Of a stretch of 64,000 bases of DNA, positions 42,079 to 51,306 are shown piece after piece; position 1 is the stretch's first letter, and each line of letters starts with the position of its first letter. This stretch comes from CAVRXQ01 sp963831155 (GTDB lineage: Bacteria > Actinomycetota > Acidimicrobiia > Acidimicrobiales > Bog-793): contig CAWHOY010000006.1 of NCBI GenBank assembly GCA_963831155.1, forward strand, positions 248,001-312,000, in the 5' to 3' direction. The position numbers and the translations under genes are program-made. The notes under the pieces were generated by a model that saw only the letters and a program-made list of their open reading frames with translations, searched no databases and was not told the origin of the DNA.

Positions 42079-43493
42079 CGAACGACGACGGGCAGTCCCG
42101 GCGCCGGGTCGTTGTTGTCGGTGGTGGCATTTCCGGTCTTGCTGCTGCTCACTGCCTCGCTGAGTCCTTCGACGTCACCTTGTTCGAGGCGAGCGCCGCG
42201 ACCGGCGGGCTGATCCGCACCGCCGAATTCCGCGGAAGGCCGCTCGACACGGCGGCGGACGTCTTCGTCACGCGTGCTCCCGACGCCGAAAAGCTCGCCT
42301 GGGCGATTGGCTTGGGAGCCGAGCTCGTGGCACCGGCGACCAGTTCGGCGTCGGTGTTCGCGCGGGGGGCCGTGCGTTCGTTTCCCCCGGGGCTGGTCCT
42401 CGGGGTGCCGACTGATCTCCGAGCGCTGTGGAACTCCGGAATCGTCTCGAGACGATCGGTCATCCGAGCGATCGGCGATCTCATCGACGTCACGCCGATC
42501 CTGGTGGGATCGTCGAATTCGTCTCGGGCCGACCCGACGATCGCCGAGGTCGTCGAGCCGCGCCTCGGGCGCGAAGTCTTCGTCAACCTCATCGATCCAC
42601 TGCTCGGCGGGATCAACGCCGGTGACGCCCGCGCGTTGTCGTTCGCCGCGACCGTGCCGACGCTCGCCGAGGCGACCGCTGGCAGGACGAGCCTCATCCG
42701 CGCCCTTCGTCCGCTCGCGAAAGGACGGAAAGAAAGTGACGCATCGCCGATGTTCCTTGGTCTTGCTGAGGGGATGTCGTCACTGACCGAACGACTGACG
42801 AACGAGTGTGTCCGCCGCGGAGTAACAATCCGATCGCCCGTCAGCGCACGGAGCCTGACCACGATCGAAGGTGGCGCATTCGGGGTCGAGACTTCGAGCG
42901 AGATGGTCACCGCCGACGGCGTTCTCGTCGCGCTTCCCGCGTGGGCGATCGCTCGGTTAATCCGTGCGTTGTCCTCGACACTCGCCAGCGAACTGGACGC
43001 GATTCCCTACTCCTCGGTCGCGACGGTCGCGCTCGCCTTCGCGTTGGATTACGCCACGACGCAGCGCCCGACCGGTTCCGGCGTGTTGATCCCGCGGGGC
43101 GACACATTCAGCACCGCGCTCACGTTCGTATCGACGAAGTGGCCCCGTCCTCAGGGCGATCACGAGTTCGTCATCCGAGCATCTGTTGGACGGCATGGAG
43201 ACGAGCGACCTCTCGGGCTCGATGACGACGAGCTGATCCGGCGCGTCGGCGGCGAGATCGCGGCAATCCTCGGAATCGAAGCGAGGCCCCTCGCTGTGCA
43301 TGTCGAGCGCTTCATGGATGCGTTCCCGCAATACGTCAGTGGCCACTTCGCGCGACTCGCTCGCGTTGCGCGGTTGACCGAAGATCTCGGACCGATCGCG
43401 CTCACGGGCTCGTGGTCCGGCGGAATCGGCATCCCAGCGTGCATCGCGTCCGCTAGAGAAGCCGCACAGCAACTCAGCGATCGTTTGCAATGA
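42075..43493 (+). CDS. hemY: Coproporphyrinogen III / protoporphyrinogen oxidase (HemY/CgoX type)
   Basis: 472 residues from the GTG in the GTGA overlap with hemH. FAD-binding VVVGGGISGLAAAHCL near the N-terminus, EASAATGGLIRT, and at the C-terminus the second FAD block SWSGGIGIPACIASAREAA. This is the HemG2/HemY flavoprotein type that oxidises the porphyrinogen with oxygen. In the coproporphyrin pathway it acts before ferrochelatase. It is coupled to lnt by ATGA at 43490-43493. Confidence 0.9.
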   Translation: MTNDDGQSRRRVVVVGGGISGLAAAHCLAESFDVTLFEASAATGGLIRTAEFRGRPLDTAADVFVTRAPDAEKLAWAIGLGAELVAPATSSASVFARGAVRSFPPGLVLGVPTDLRALWNSGIVSRRSVIRAIGDLIDVTPILVGSSNSSRADPTIAEVVEPRLGREVFVNLIDPLLGGINAGDARALSFAATVPTLAEATAGRTSLIRALRPLAKGRKESDASPMFLGLAEGMSSLTERLTNECVRRGVTIRSPVSARSLTTIEGGAFGVETSSEMVTADGVLVALPAWAIARLIRALSSTLASELDAIPYSSVATVALAFALDYATTQRPTGSGVLIPRGDTFSTALTFVSTKWPRPQGDHEFVIRASVGRHGDERPLGLDDDELIRRVGGEIAAILGIEARPLAVHVERFMDAFPQYVSGHFARLARVARLTEDLGPIALTGSWSGGIGIPACIASAREAAQQLSDRLQ

Positions 43494-44998
43494 ACGCTCG
43501 ATCTCCCGGCGCCCTCAGGCGCGCCGCGGCGATCGGCGCGGCGTCGGTGTTGTCGGGCGTGGCGATCGCGTTCTCGATGCCGCCGGAACGACCCTGGTTC
43601 CTCGCCCCGCTCGGGCTTGGCGGACTGGCGGCGATCACCGCGCGCCGCCCGGCGCGGTGGCGGTTCGTGTCAGGACTGCTCGCCGGCGTCGGACAGTTCT
43701 CGCTCGCATCGGTTTGGGCGTTCCAGTTCACCGGCTGGGGCTACCTCGTACTCGTTCTGTTCGAATCGATCCTCGTCGGGATCGCGTGTCTCATCGTCGG
43801 ACCGACGCGAGGTCGACTCTTCGGGTTCGCTGCGGCGATGACGTTGCTCGAGGCGCTGCGTGACGCGTACCCCTTCGGTGGCCTTCCCCTCGGCGGGGTG
43901 GCCCTAACCCAGGCCGATGGGCCCCTTCTCGGAATCGCGCGGATCGGCGGTCCCTTTCTCGTCGTTGCCGCGGCCGCGCTGGCGGGATCGGGTCTCGCCG
44001 CCTTCGGCCTCGCAATCGCCGCCTTCGGAAGACGGCAGTCATTCGTCTCGATGTTCGCCGGCCTCGGCGCGATCGTGCTCGTCGTTGTCGCGGCGGCTCT
44101 CGCGACCTATGCGCCCGACGGCGGCGCGACGAGCCGGCGCGAACTCGTTGCCGCCGTCCAGGGCGGCGGCCGCCGGGGCGTGACTTCAATCGAGGTCTCC
44201 CCGACAATCGCCTACCCGGCGACCTTGTCGGTGCTGGAGCGCATACGCGGTGCACCACGCCTCGTCGTCACACCGGAAAACGCGCTCGCGTTGTTGAGCC
44301 CGCCAAACAACTCGCGACGTGCTGAGACGTTCGCGGCGATTGCGGTCCGGCTGCACGCGACCTTGCTCGCCGGCGTCACGTGGCCCGTCGGGCACAGGCG
44401 GTTTCGCAACGAGCTCGTCGCGTTCGGACCAACCGGTGCGCTCATCGCCGCGATCGAAAAGGTGCACCCGGTGCCGTTCGGCGAGTACGTCCCTTTCCGA
44501 TCCTTCATCGCAAAGATCGTCAACCTCGACGCGGTCCCTCGCGACGTGATCGTCGGAACGTCCAACAGCACCGTCGTGACACCGGCAGGACGACTGGTGC
44601 TTTTGAACTCCTTCGAGACGTTCTTCCCGAAGATCGGACGCCGCGGGGTCGACTCGGGCGGACAGCTACTCGTCGTCGAGACGAACACCTCCTCATATGG
44701 CACGTCGCAGGTCCCCGCGATGGAACTCGCCGCCTCACAGATCCAGGCGGCCGCCGAGGGTCGAACACTGGTGCAGTCCGCGACCACCGGCTATTCGGCG
44801 GTGATTTCTCCCAACGGGTCCGTCACGCACCAGAGCGCCCTCGGCAAGCCGGACCTCATCGGTGCCCTGATCAGACTGCGCGGCGGACGCACCTGGTACG
44901 ACGACGACGGAGATCTGCCCGTCGTGATCGGCGCGGCGGTGCTGCTCGTCGGTTCCTGGCTCGCCGATCCGCGCGCGCTGCGACGGCGATCGCGCTGA
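43490..44998 (+). CDS. lnt: Apolipoprotein N-acyltransferase Lnt-like protein with Ser in place of catalytic Cys
   Basis: 502 residues. Six or so N-terminal helices (to about 205) are followed by a nitrilase domain. The catalytic Glu is in TPENAL (263) and the Lys in EKVHPVPFGEYVPF (324). The usual CYE/CWE cysteine position reads SFE (374-376), so the nucleophile is Ser or the enzyme is not a classical Lnt. The rest of the fold is intact (VETNTSSYGTSQVPAMELAASQ, ATTGYSAVISPNG). It would N-acylate lipoproteins in the membrane. It ends one base before the converging gtrA gene. Confidence 0.82.
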   Translation: MNARSPGALRRAAAIGAASVLSGVAIAFSMPPERPWFLAPLGLGGLAAITARRPARWRFVSGLLAGVGQFSLASVWAFQFTGWGYLVLVLFESILVGIACLIVGPTRGRLFGFAAAMTLLEALRDAYPFGGLPLGGVALTQADGPLLGIARIGGPFLVVAAAALAGSGLAAFGLAIAAFGRRQSFVSMFAGLGAIVLVVVAAALATYAPDGGATSRRELVAAVQGGGRRGVTSIEVSPTIAYPATLSVLERIRGAPRLVVTPENALALLSPPNNSRRAETFAAIAVRLHATLLAGVTWPVGHRRFRNELVAFGPTGALIAAIEKVHPVPFGEYVPFRSFIAKIVNLDAVPRDVIVGTSNSTVVTPAGRLVLLNSFETFFPKIGRRGVDSGGQLLVVETNTSSYGTSQVPAMELAASQIQAAAEGRTLVQSATTGYSAVISPNGSVTHQSALGKPDLIGALIRLRGGRTWYDDDGDLPVVIGAAVLLVGSWLADPRALRRRSR

Positions 44999-45622
44999 TC
45001 AGGCGTGTTCGACCTCGCTGAGGCGCTCTGGTTGCGGTGCGGCAGCTGCAGTCAGCGCGCCGTCGGTGGCAAGCACTGAGCTTGCTGAGGCGATCGCTAC
45101 CGGCTCGACACTGGCGGCATTCGTGGTCGTCGCGGTCTCAGCGGTGTCCTCTGGCTTCACCTTGAAAAGGAACCGATTGAAGAACGAGAACTTCGCGAAC
45201 CACAAAATGCCGTAGGTGAAGAAGTTCGCGAATTCAACGGCGAGCGTCTCTCCGTTCTTGGAGAGGTGATGGCTCTTCGCCTCGGCAGCCGCGATATGGA
45301 CTGCCCCGGTCGACAACAGCACACCGATGATCGTGATCGCCCAAAACGGGACGACCTCACGAAACACGTGCGAACGTCCGCTCTTTCCCCAGGCCCAAGT
45401 GCGGTTCAAGTAGTACGCGGGGATCGACGCGATCGCCGTCGCTAACAGGTTCGAGTCTGTCGCGGTGCCGATGTGCAGCACGCGAAAGAACAAATAAAGG
45501 CCGCCGAGCGAGACGGATGTTGAGACGATCGAAACCGAGGAGTAGCGCAGGAACCGACGGAAGTGCGCCGATCGGGCGTATTCCCGCGCGAAAGCGACAG
45601 GGTGCCTCATCGCTTTGCGCAT
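44999..45622 (-). CDS. GtrA-like membrane protein
   Basis: 207 residues from the ATG at 45622; an ATG at 45610 is possible. Four transmembrane helices with FRRFLRYSSVSIVSTSVSLGGLYLF, IPAYYLNRTWAWG and EFANFFTYGILWFAKFSFFNRFLF are the GtrA/DPMS pattern. This family of putative flippases moves polyprenyl-phosphate sugars. An Ala/Thr-rich tail of about 50 residues follows the last helix. It fits with the mannosyltransferases elsewhere in the window. Confidence 0.78.
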   Translation of the reverse strand: MRKAMRHPVAFAREYARSAHFRRFLRYSSVSIVSTSVSLGGLYLFFRVLHIGTATDSNLLATAIASIPAYYLNRTWAWGKSGRSHVFREVVPFWAITIIGVLLSTGAVHIAAAEAKSHHLSKNGETLAVEFANFFTYGILWFAKFSFFNRFLFKVKPEDTAETATTTNAASVEPVAIASASSVLATDGALTAAAAPQPERLSEVEHA

Positions 45623-45646
45623 GACGCCCGAGTGTACCGTCTGGAG

Positions 45647-46496
45647 GTGGATGGCCAGAAGGCACACCTCATCGATTTGCTCGACTTAGAGCAGGTAGAG
45701 GTGAATATTTTTCGCGGCATCAGCCTCGATGAGGAACGCCGGAGGATCTTCGGCGGCCAGGTCGCCGCGCAAGCCCTCGTCGCCGCGGGGCGGACGGTCG
45801 AACGTCGTCGGGTGCACTCACTCCACGCCTACTTCCTTCGGCCCGGCGATCCGCACCGACCGATCCTCTACGAGGTCGAGCGGTTGCGCGACGGCCACTC
45901 GTTTTCTGCGCGCAGTGTGGCTGGAATCCAGCGTGGCGAGACGATCCTCGCCATGGCCTGCTCATTCCATAAGGACGAGGACGGCCTCACCCACGGTGAC
46001 ACCATCCCAGAGGTGCCCGATCCCGAGACGCTCACGCCGGTCGCCGAGCTCTTCGGATCCGACGACCGGTCTCTTCAGACCTTCGCCAACACCTACGGAC
46101 TCGACCTCCGTTTCGTGAGCGAGTACCCGTGGCTCCGGAACGAAGCGGCTTTTGAGAACGAACGGCTTTGGTTCCGCGCCACCGGGCCGATCCCGAACGA
46201 TCCCCTCATCCACGCTGCGATTGTGACGTTCGCCGCAGATCTCACGTTGGTCGACACGATCCTGCAGCGCCACGGTTTGATGCCCTACGACGCTCGATTC
46301 ATGGGTGCGAGCCTCGACCACTGCGTATGGTTCCATCGACCGATCCGAGCTGATAACTGGCTCTTCTACGACCAGTCGAGCCCGATCGCTTACGGCGCTC
46401 GCGGACTTCGCGCGCGGACTTCTGTTCGCCCAATCAGGTGAGCTCGTCGCGAGCGTCGCCCAAGAGGGTCTCGTCCGGCTGCGTCGCGAGAAATGA
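45647..46496 (+). CDS. tesB: Acyl-CoA thioesterase II (TesB-like), C-terminal frameshift
   Basis: About 282 residues. The start is uncertain (GTG at 45632 or 45647). A double hotdog fold is shown by RIFGGQVAAQALVAA, HSLHAYFLRPGDP, FSARSVAGIQRGETILAM and ASLDHCVWFHRPIRADNWLFYDQSSP. The frame of the first 265 residues ends at 46441. A shift at about 46403-46408 restores the family's expected end, GLLFAQSGELVASVAQEGLVR, to the stop at 46494-46496. It hydrolyses acyl-CoAs. It is divergent from gtrA. Confidence 0.82.
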
Positions 46497-46609
46497 ACGT
46501 CACCGCCGCCGCGATCGTCTTCGGCGTATTCGGCGTTCTGTTTGTCGTTCTCGTCTTTTTCGTGATCCGGTTTGCCCGTTCGCTCAATCGGCGCGCGCCA
46601 AAGGAGTAG
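46493..46609 (+). CDS. 38-residue single-span membrane protein
   Basis: MNVTAAAIVFGVFGVLF begins a protein with one long hydrophobic helix (about 5-26) and a basic tail (RFARSLNRRAPKE). The ATG overlaps the tesB stop as ATGA, so expression would be coupled if the tesB C-terminal frame is translated. No family is recognised. The coupling and clean topology argue that it is real. Confidence 0.5.
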   Translation: MNVTAAAIVFGVFGVLFVVLVFFVIRFARSLNRRAPKE

Positions 46610-46634
46610 TCAGTCGCGCCCGAGCGCACACGGA

Positions 46635-47552
46635 TCACTGGACGATCTTTGACAGGGCGAGCTCGAGGATGTCTGTTGCGCCAGCCTCTTTGAGCGCCGG
46701 AAGCAAAACATTGATCTCGTTCTTCTTGACGACCGTTTCGATGGCGTATCCGCTCTCCCCCGAGAGCTGAGAGACGGTTGGTGCCTTCATCGAAGGAAGA
46801 AGCTTTAAGACGGCGTCAAGATCCGACTTGGACACGTTCAATTTGACAAGCACCCTGCCGCGGGCGTCGAGCGCGCCTTGCAGGAGCGTCAGGATCTGCG
46901 CCATCGCACGCGCTTTGTCAGGATCGGCTGCCGAATCGCGATTCGCGATGAGCTCCGGATATGACTCGAGCACCACCTCGAGGACTCGCAAGCCCGCCGC
47001 TTCGAGCGCGCGACCCGTCTCGGTTATCTCCACGACCGCGTCCGCGATCTCGGGGACCTTCGCCTCCGTCGCGCCGTAGGACAACAACACCTCAGCTTCG
47101 ACGCCCCTCTCGGTGAGGAAACGCTTTGTGATGCCCGGGTACTCGGTCGCGACGCGTGCTCCACGCCGGAGGTCTTCGACGTTGCGCACCGGAGTGGAAT
47201 CGTGCACCGCGATCACGATCAGGATCGGCCGATCAGTGGTCTTGGAGTATCGGAGCTCGCCGAGCGACACGACGTCGGCTTGGGTCTCGGCGATCCAATC
47301 GCGTCCTGTGATGCCGAAGTCGAACAGCCCGCTGCTCACATAGAGGGGGATCTCCTGGGGCCGCAGCACGCGGACGTCCTCGATGCGTTCGTCGTCGATC
47401 GAACCTCGGTAGTCGACGTCCGAACTGCGGACGATCGCGAGATCCGCGGCCTCGAACAGGTCAAAGGTCTGCCGCTCGAGACTGCCCTTCGGTACGACGA
47501 GTCGGAGCAACGTCGACGCCTTTCTCTTGTTCTTCCGATGGCCAACCTGCAT
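46635..47552 (-). CDS. hisG: ATP phosphoribosyltransferase HisG
   Basis: 305 residues from the ATG at 47552; the frame extends 12 codons further without support. RLVVPKGSLERQTFDLF, FDFGITGRDWI, VATEYPGITKRFL and SYGATEAKVPEIADAVVEI give the PRPP- and ATP-binding core. The C-terminal 70 residues (LVKLNVSKSDLDAVLKLLPSMKAPTVS) form the histidine-binding regulatory domain of the long HisG form. It catalyses the first step of histidine synthesis. It is divergent from hisD. Confidence 0.93.
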   Translation of the reverse strand: MQVGHRKNKRKASTLLRLVVPKGSLERQTFDLFEAADLAIVRSSDVDYRGSIDDERIEDVRVLRPQEIPLYVSSGLFDFGITGRDWIAETQADVVSLGELRYSKTTDRPILIVIAVHDSTPVRNVEDLRRGARVATEYPGITKRFLTERGVEAEVLLSYGATEAKVPEIADAVVEITETGRALEAAGLRVLEVVLESYPELIANRDSAADPDKARAMAQILTLLQGALDARGRVLVKLNVSKSDLDAVLKLLPSMKAPTVSQLSGESGYAIETVVKKNEINVLLPALKEAGATDILELALSKIVQ

Positions 47553-47623
47553 GCACCGCTCGCCGCGCGAGCGACGACATGTTCCCATTTATCCTGGCGG
47601 TTCACGCCAGAAAGGCAGGGCTG

Positions 47624-48922
47624 GTGCTGCGGCTGATCGACCTACGAGGACAAGCTCCCGAGGGGCCGTTCGATCTGCCGCGTCCGCGGTTGTCGGACGA
47701 AAAGCCGATCGCGCGCGTCCGGGAAATCCTCCAACTCGTCCGCGACCAGGGCGACCAAGCACTACGGATGCTTACCGCGGAGCTCGACGGCGTCGAAGTC
47801 AAGAATTTTCTCGTCGGCGACGACGAGATCGACGAAGCGGTCACGAAGGCACCGGCCGGTCTCGCCGCAGCGCTTGAGTCGGCTGCGGATGCGATCGAGC
47901 GATTCCACCGCCACGAACAGCGGACCCCGCCCGACTACGTCCACCGCGGGGTGACGATCAAGCACCTCGACCTGCCGGTCGCACGAGCCGGGATCTATGC
48001 CCCCTCCGGAACGGCGACTTACCCCTCGAGCGTGCTGATGTCGGCGATCCCCGCCAAGGTGGCAGGCGTCTCCTCGGTCGTGTGCTGCACGCCGCCGAGC
48101 CCGACCGGTGTCGTCGCGCCCGACATCCTTCTCGCGGCGAGGATCGCCGGCGTCGACGCGGTCTACCGGGTCGGTGGAGCACAGGCGATCGGCGCGATGG
48201 CGTACGGCACCGAGTCGATCCCGAACGTCGACGTGATCGCTGGACCTGGATCGAAGTGGGTCGCGCTCGCAAAGCGCGAGGTATCCGGATCCGTCGGCAT
48301 CGCGTCAGGCTTCGCCGGGCCGTCCGAAGTCGTCGTCGTCGCCGACGAGACGGCGCCTGTCGAATGGGCGGCGATCGATCTCGTCGTCCAAGCCGAGCAC
48401 GGCCCCGACGGGTTCGCGTGGCTCTTCACGTGGTCAGAGGGGGTAGCGGAGCGCATCACCAGCGCCGTCGCCAGACTCGCCGAGCGGTCGCCCCGCCGCG
48501 ACGAGACGCTCGCCTCGCTTCGTGCCGGCGGATTCGTCACGCTCGTCGACGGCCCTGAGCAGGCGATGAACGTCGTCAACGCGATTGCTCCCGAGCACCT
48601 CGAATTGATGACCGCCGACGCGGACAGGCTCTTGGCACGCGTGAAGAACGCGGGTGCGATCTTCCTCGGTCCGTTCTCATCAGCAGCTGTCGGGGACTAC
48701 ATCGCCGGGCCGAGTCACGTCCTGCCGACCTTCGGATCGGCACGCTTCGCGAGCGCACTCGGCGTCACCGACTTTCTCCGTCGGACACACGCAGTCGCGG
48801 TGAGCGAACAGGGACTGAAGACGGTCGGAAACGACGTCATCGCGATCGCGGAGTCCGAACAACTGCCCGCGCACGCGGAGGCGATCCGGATTCGACTCGG
48901 CGCGGCGACCTGGAGCGTGTGA
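47624..48922 (+). CDS. hisD: Histidinol dehydrogenase HisD
   Basis: 432 residues from the GTG at 47624, preceded by GGCAGGG. Family blocks APSGTATYPSSVLMSAIPAKVAGV, IAGPGSKWVALAKREV, zinc and catalytic regions (QAEHGPDGFAWLF, IAPEHLELM, GAIFLGPFSSAAVGDYIAGPSHVLPT). It oxidises histidinol to histidine in two NAD-dependent steps. It is first gene of hisDCBHAFI and overlaps hisC by four bases. Confidence 0.93.
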   Translation: MLRLIDLRGQAPEGPFDLPRPRLSDEKPIARVREILQLVRDQGDQALRMLTAELDGVEVKNFLVGDDEIDEAVTKAPAGLAAALESAADAIERFHRHEQRTPPDYVHRGVTIKHLDLPVARAGIYAPSGTATYPSSVLMSAIPAKVAGVSSVVCCTPPSPTGVVAPDILLAARIAGVDAVYRVGGAQAIGAMAYGTESIPNVDVIAGPGSKWVALAKREVSGSVGIASGFAGPSEVVVVADETAPVEWAAIDLVVQAEHGPDGFAWLFTWSEGVAERITSAVARLAERSPRRDETLASLRAGGFVTLVDGPEQAMNVVNAIAPEHLELMTADADRLLARVKNAGAIFLGPFSSAAVGDYIAGPSHVLPTFGSARFASALGVTDFLRRTHAVAVSEQGLKTVGNDVIAIAESEQLPAHAEAIRIRLGAATWSV

Positions 48923-50040
48923 TGGGCGCTCCGGACGAGATCCTCACGACAATGGCGAGCAGACTGCCGAGCGGCTACCACTCGCCCCAACTCGACGTGG
49001 CGGTCCGTCTCAACACGAACGAGACCTCCGAGCCTCCCCCCGAGGCGTTCCTCGCCGAGCTCGGCGAGATCGTCGAAGACCTCAACTTGAACCGCTACCC
49101 CGATCGCGAGGCAAAGCAGCTGCGCTCAGCCATCGCCGAACTGGACGGGGTGAGCATTGAGAGCGTCTTCTGCGCGAACGGATCGAACGAGGTCTTGCAG
49201 TGCATCCTCCTCGCGTTCGGTGGTCCCGGGCGGACTTCGGTGCTCTTTGAGCCGACGTACGCGTTGCACTCGCACATCGCCCATCTCACCCGCACCGAAG
49301 TCGCGGTGGGTGAACGCGACAGCGATTTCCTCATCCCGAAAGACGAACTCGACCGCCTCGTGCCGCCTGCGACGAGGGATACGGGCCCCGACGTCGTCCT
49401 TCTTTGTTCCCCGAACAACCCGACGGGAAGGCTCGAGCCGCAAGCCACGGTGCGCTCCATCCTCGAACGAAGCCGCGGACTCGTCGTCGTCGACGAGGCG
49501 TACGCGCCGTTCGCCGGCGCAAGTGTCATCCCGATGCTCGCCGAGCACGAGAACCTGATCGTCGTCCGGACACTGTCGAAGGCCTGGGCGCTCGCGGGTC
49601 TCCGCCTCGGCTATGCGATCGCTCCCCCGCCGGTCATCCGCGCGCTCTTCGACGCCGCGCTGCCCTACCACCTCGATGCGTTCAAGCAAGCAGCGGCGGT
49701 CGCTGCGTTGCGATACGAGAGTTCGCAACGTGACCGCGTCTCTCGTCTCATCGGCGAGCGAACGCGCGTCGCGGGCGCGCTCCGGTCCATCGGTGTCGAC
49801 CCGGTGCCCTCTGACGCGAACTTCGTTCTTATTCGCCTCGGTGACCGGGACGCGACGACGATCTGGAAGCGTCTCGTCGACCGGTCCGTCCTTGTGCGCG
49901 ACGTCTCGTCGTGGCGAGGACTTTCTGGTTGCCTCCGGGTAACGATCGGATTGCCCGAGGAAAACGACGCGTTCCTAGCAGCGCTCGAAGAGTCGCTCGA
50001 ACCGACGGTCGCAGACGCCACGAAGGAGACCTCGAAATGA
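48919..50040 (+). CDS. hisC: Histidinol-phosphate aminotransferase HisC
   Basis: 373 residues. A fold-type I PLP enzyme: RLNTNETSEPPP, NRYPDREAKQL, FCANGSNEVLQ, LLCSPNNPTGRL, VVDEAYAPFAG and the PLP-lysine in RTLSKAWALAGLRLGY. It converts imidazole-acetol phosphate to histidinol phosphate. ATGA overlaps at both ends. Confidence 0.93.
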   Translation: MMGAPDEILTTMASRLPSGYHSPQLDVAVRLNTNETSEPPPEAFLAELGEIVEDLNLNRYPDREAKQLRSAIAELDGVSIESVFCANGSNEVLQCILLAFGGPGRTSVLFEPTYALHSHIAHLTRTEVAVGERDSDFLIPKDELDRLVPPATRDTGPDVVLLCSPNNPTGRLEPQATVRSILERSRGLVVVDEAYAPFAGASVIPMLAEHENLIVVRTLSKAWALAGLRLGYAIAPPPVIRALFDAALPYHLDAFKQAAAVAALRYESSQRDRVSRLIGERTRVAGALRSIGVDPVPSDANFVLIRLGDRDATTIWKRLVDRSVLVRDVSSWRGLSGCLRVTIGLPEENDAFLAALEESLEPTVADATKETSK

Positions 50041-50666
50041 AGCACGACGACGCACGAAAAGACATGCCGCGGCGATGTGCCGAGCGGCAACGCAAGACGA
50101 ACGAAAGCGACATCACCGTCGCGGTCGATATCGACGGGTCTGGTGAGGTCAATATCCTGACCGGTCTCCCATTCTTCGACCACATGCTCTCCCAGCTCGG
50201 CAAGCACGGACGACTCGATCTCGCGATCGCGGCGCACGGCGACCTCGACGTCGACGCCCACCACAGCGTCGAGGACACGGGGATCGTCTTCGGTCAAGCA
50301 CTGAACGACGCCTTCGGTGACAAGGCGGGAATCCGCCGATTCGCCTCGATCTCGCTACCGCTCGACGAAGCGCTCGCGGACGTCGCGCTCGACGTCTCCG
50401 GGCGGTCGTTCCTCCATTACGACGTCGAATTCCCGCCGGATACACCGGGGCTCGGCCAGCCGCCCTTCGATCCGCAGCTCGCCGAGGAGTTCTTCCGCGC
50501 CTTCGTCACCGCGGCGGAGATCACCCTGCACATCTCCTGCCGCTACGGGAAGAACACCCACCACATCCTCGAGTCCTGTTTCAAGGGGGTCGGTCGGGCG
50601 TTTCGCGACGCGAAACGCGTCGAAGGAACGGAGATCCCCTCGACAAAAGGCGTGCCCTCGTCGTGA
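50037..50666 (+). CDS. hisB: Imidazoleglycerol-phosphate dehydratase HisB
   Basis: 209 residues from the ATG in the overlap with hisC. Metal-binding histidine motifs LPFFDHML, DAHHSVEDTGI and KNTHHILES, and a C-terminal FRDAKRVEG. Monofunctional, without a phosphatase domain. It dehydrates imidazole glycerol phosphate. GTGA overlap with hisH. Confidence 0.93.
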   Translation: MKHDDARKDMPRRCAERQRKTNESDITVAVDIDGSGEVNILTGLPFFDHMLSQLGKHGRLDLAIAAHGDLDVDAHHSVEDTGIVFGQALNDAFGDKAGIRRFASISLPLDEALADVALDVSGRSFLHYDVEFPPDTPGLGQPPFDPQLAEEFFRAFVTAAEITLHISCRYGKNTHHILESCFKGVGRAFRDAKRVEGTEIPSTKGVPSS

Positions 50667-51298
50667 TCGCGGTCCTCGATTATGGGATCGGCAATCTCGC
50701 CTCCGCGCACCGGGCGCTGCGCTATGTCGGCGCCGACACGCGCCTCGTGACGAAACCCGAAGAGGCGCAGGGCGCCTCGGGCGTCGTCCTCCCGGGCGTC
50801 GGGAACTTCGGCGCCTGCGCGACGGCGCTGCACGAGAGCGGCCTCGACGACGTCGTCCGCGACGCGGTGCGCGATCGCGTCCCGCTGCTCGGGATCTGCG
50901 TCGGTCTGCAACTGCTCTACGAAGAGTCCGAGGAGAGCCCACGCGTCGCGGGACTCGGCATCTTGGAGGGCTCGGTCCGTCGACTCACGTGCGAGATGAA
51001 GCTCCCACAGATGCAGTGGAACGCCCTCGATCGCGTCCCGGGTCGCGACTCCGCGCTCTTGCAGCAGAACGCCGAACACCCGTGGTTCTACTTCGTCCAC
51101 TCCTACGCCCCCGTTCCATCTCCGGCGGCCGCGACGTCTGTTGTCGCGACCTGTAATTACGGGAGCGAAGTCGTCGCCATCGTCGAATCCGGTGCGTGTT
51201 ACGGCACGCAGTTCCATCCCGAGAAGTCCGCCGACGAAGGACTCAAGCTCCTCGCAAGCTTCGCAGCGCTGTGCGACGGCGCGGCAACAAAGAACTGA
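50663..51298 (+). CDS. hisH: Imidazole glycerol phosphate synthase glutaminase subunit HisH
   Basis: 211 residues. Class I glutamine amidotransferase with the nucleophile in LGICVGLQLL, oxyanion strand PGVGNFG, and the His-Glu pair in FHPEKS. It feeds ammonia to HisF. GTG start overlapping the hisB stop; the usual hisBHAFI order. Confidence 0.93.
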   Translation: MIAVLDYGIGNLASAHRALRYVGADTRLVTKPEEAQGASGVVLPGVGNFGACATALHESGLDDVVRDAVRDRVPLLGICVGLQLLYEESEESPRVAGLGILEGSVRRLTCEMKLPQMQWNALDRVPGRDSALLQQNAEHPWFYFVHSYAPVPSPAAATSVVATCNYGSEVVAIVESGACYGTQFHPEKSADEGLKLLASFAALCDGAATKN

Positions 51299-51306
51299 GC
51301 GTGCGG

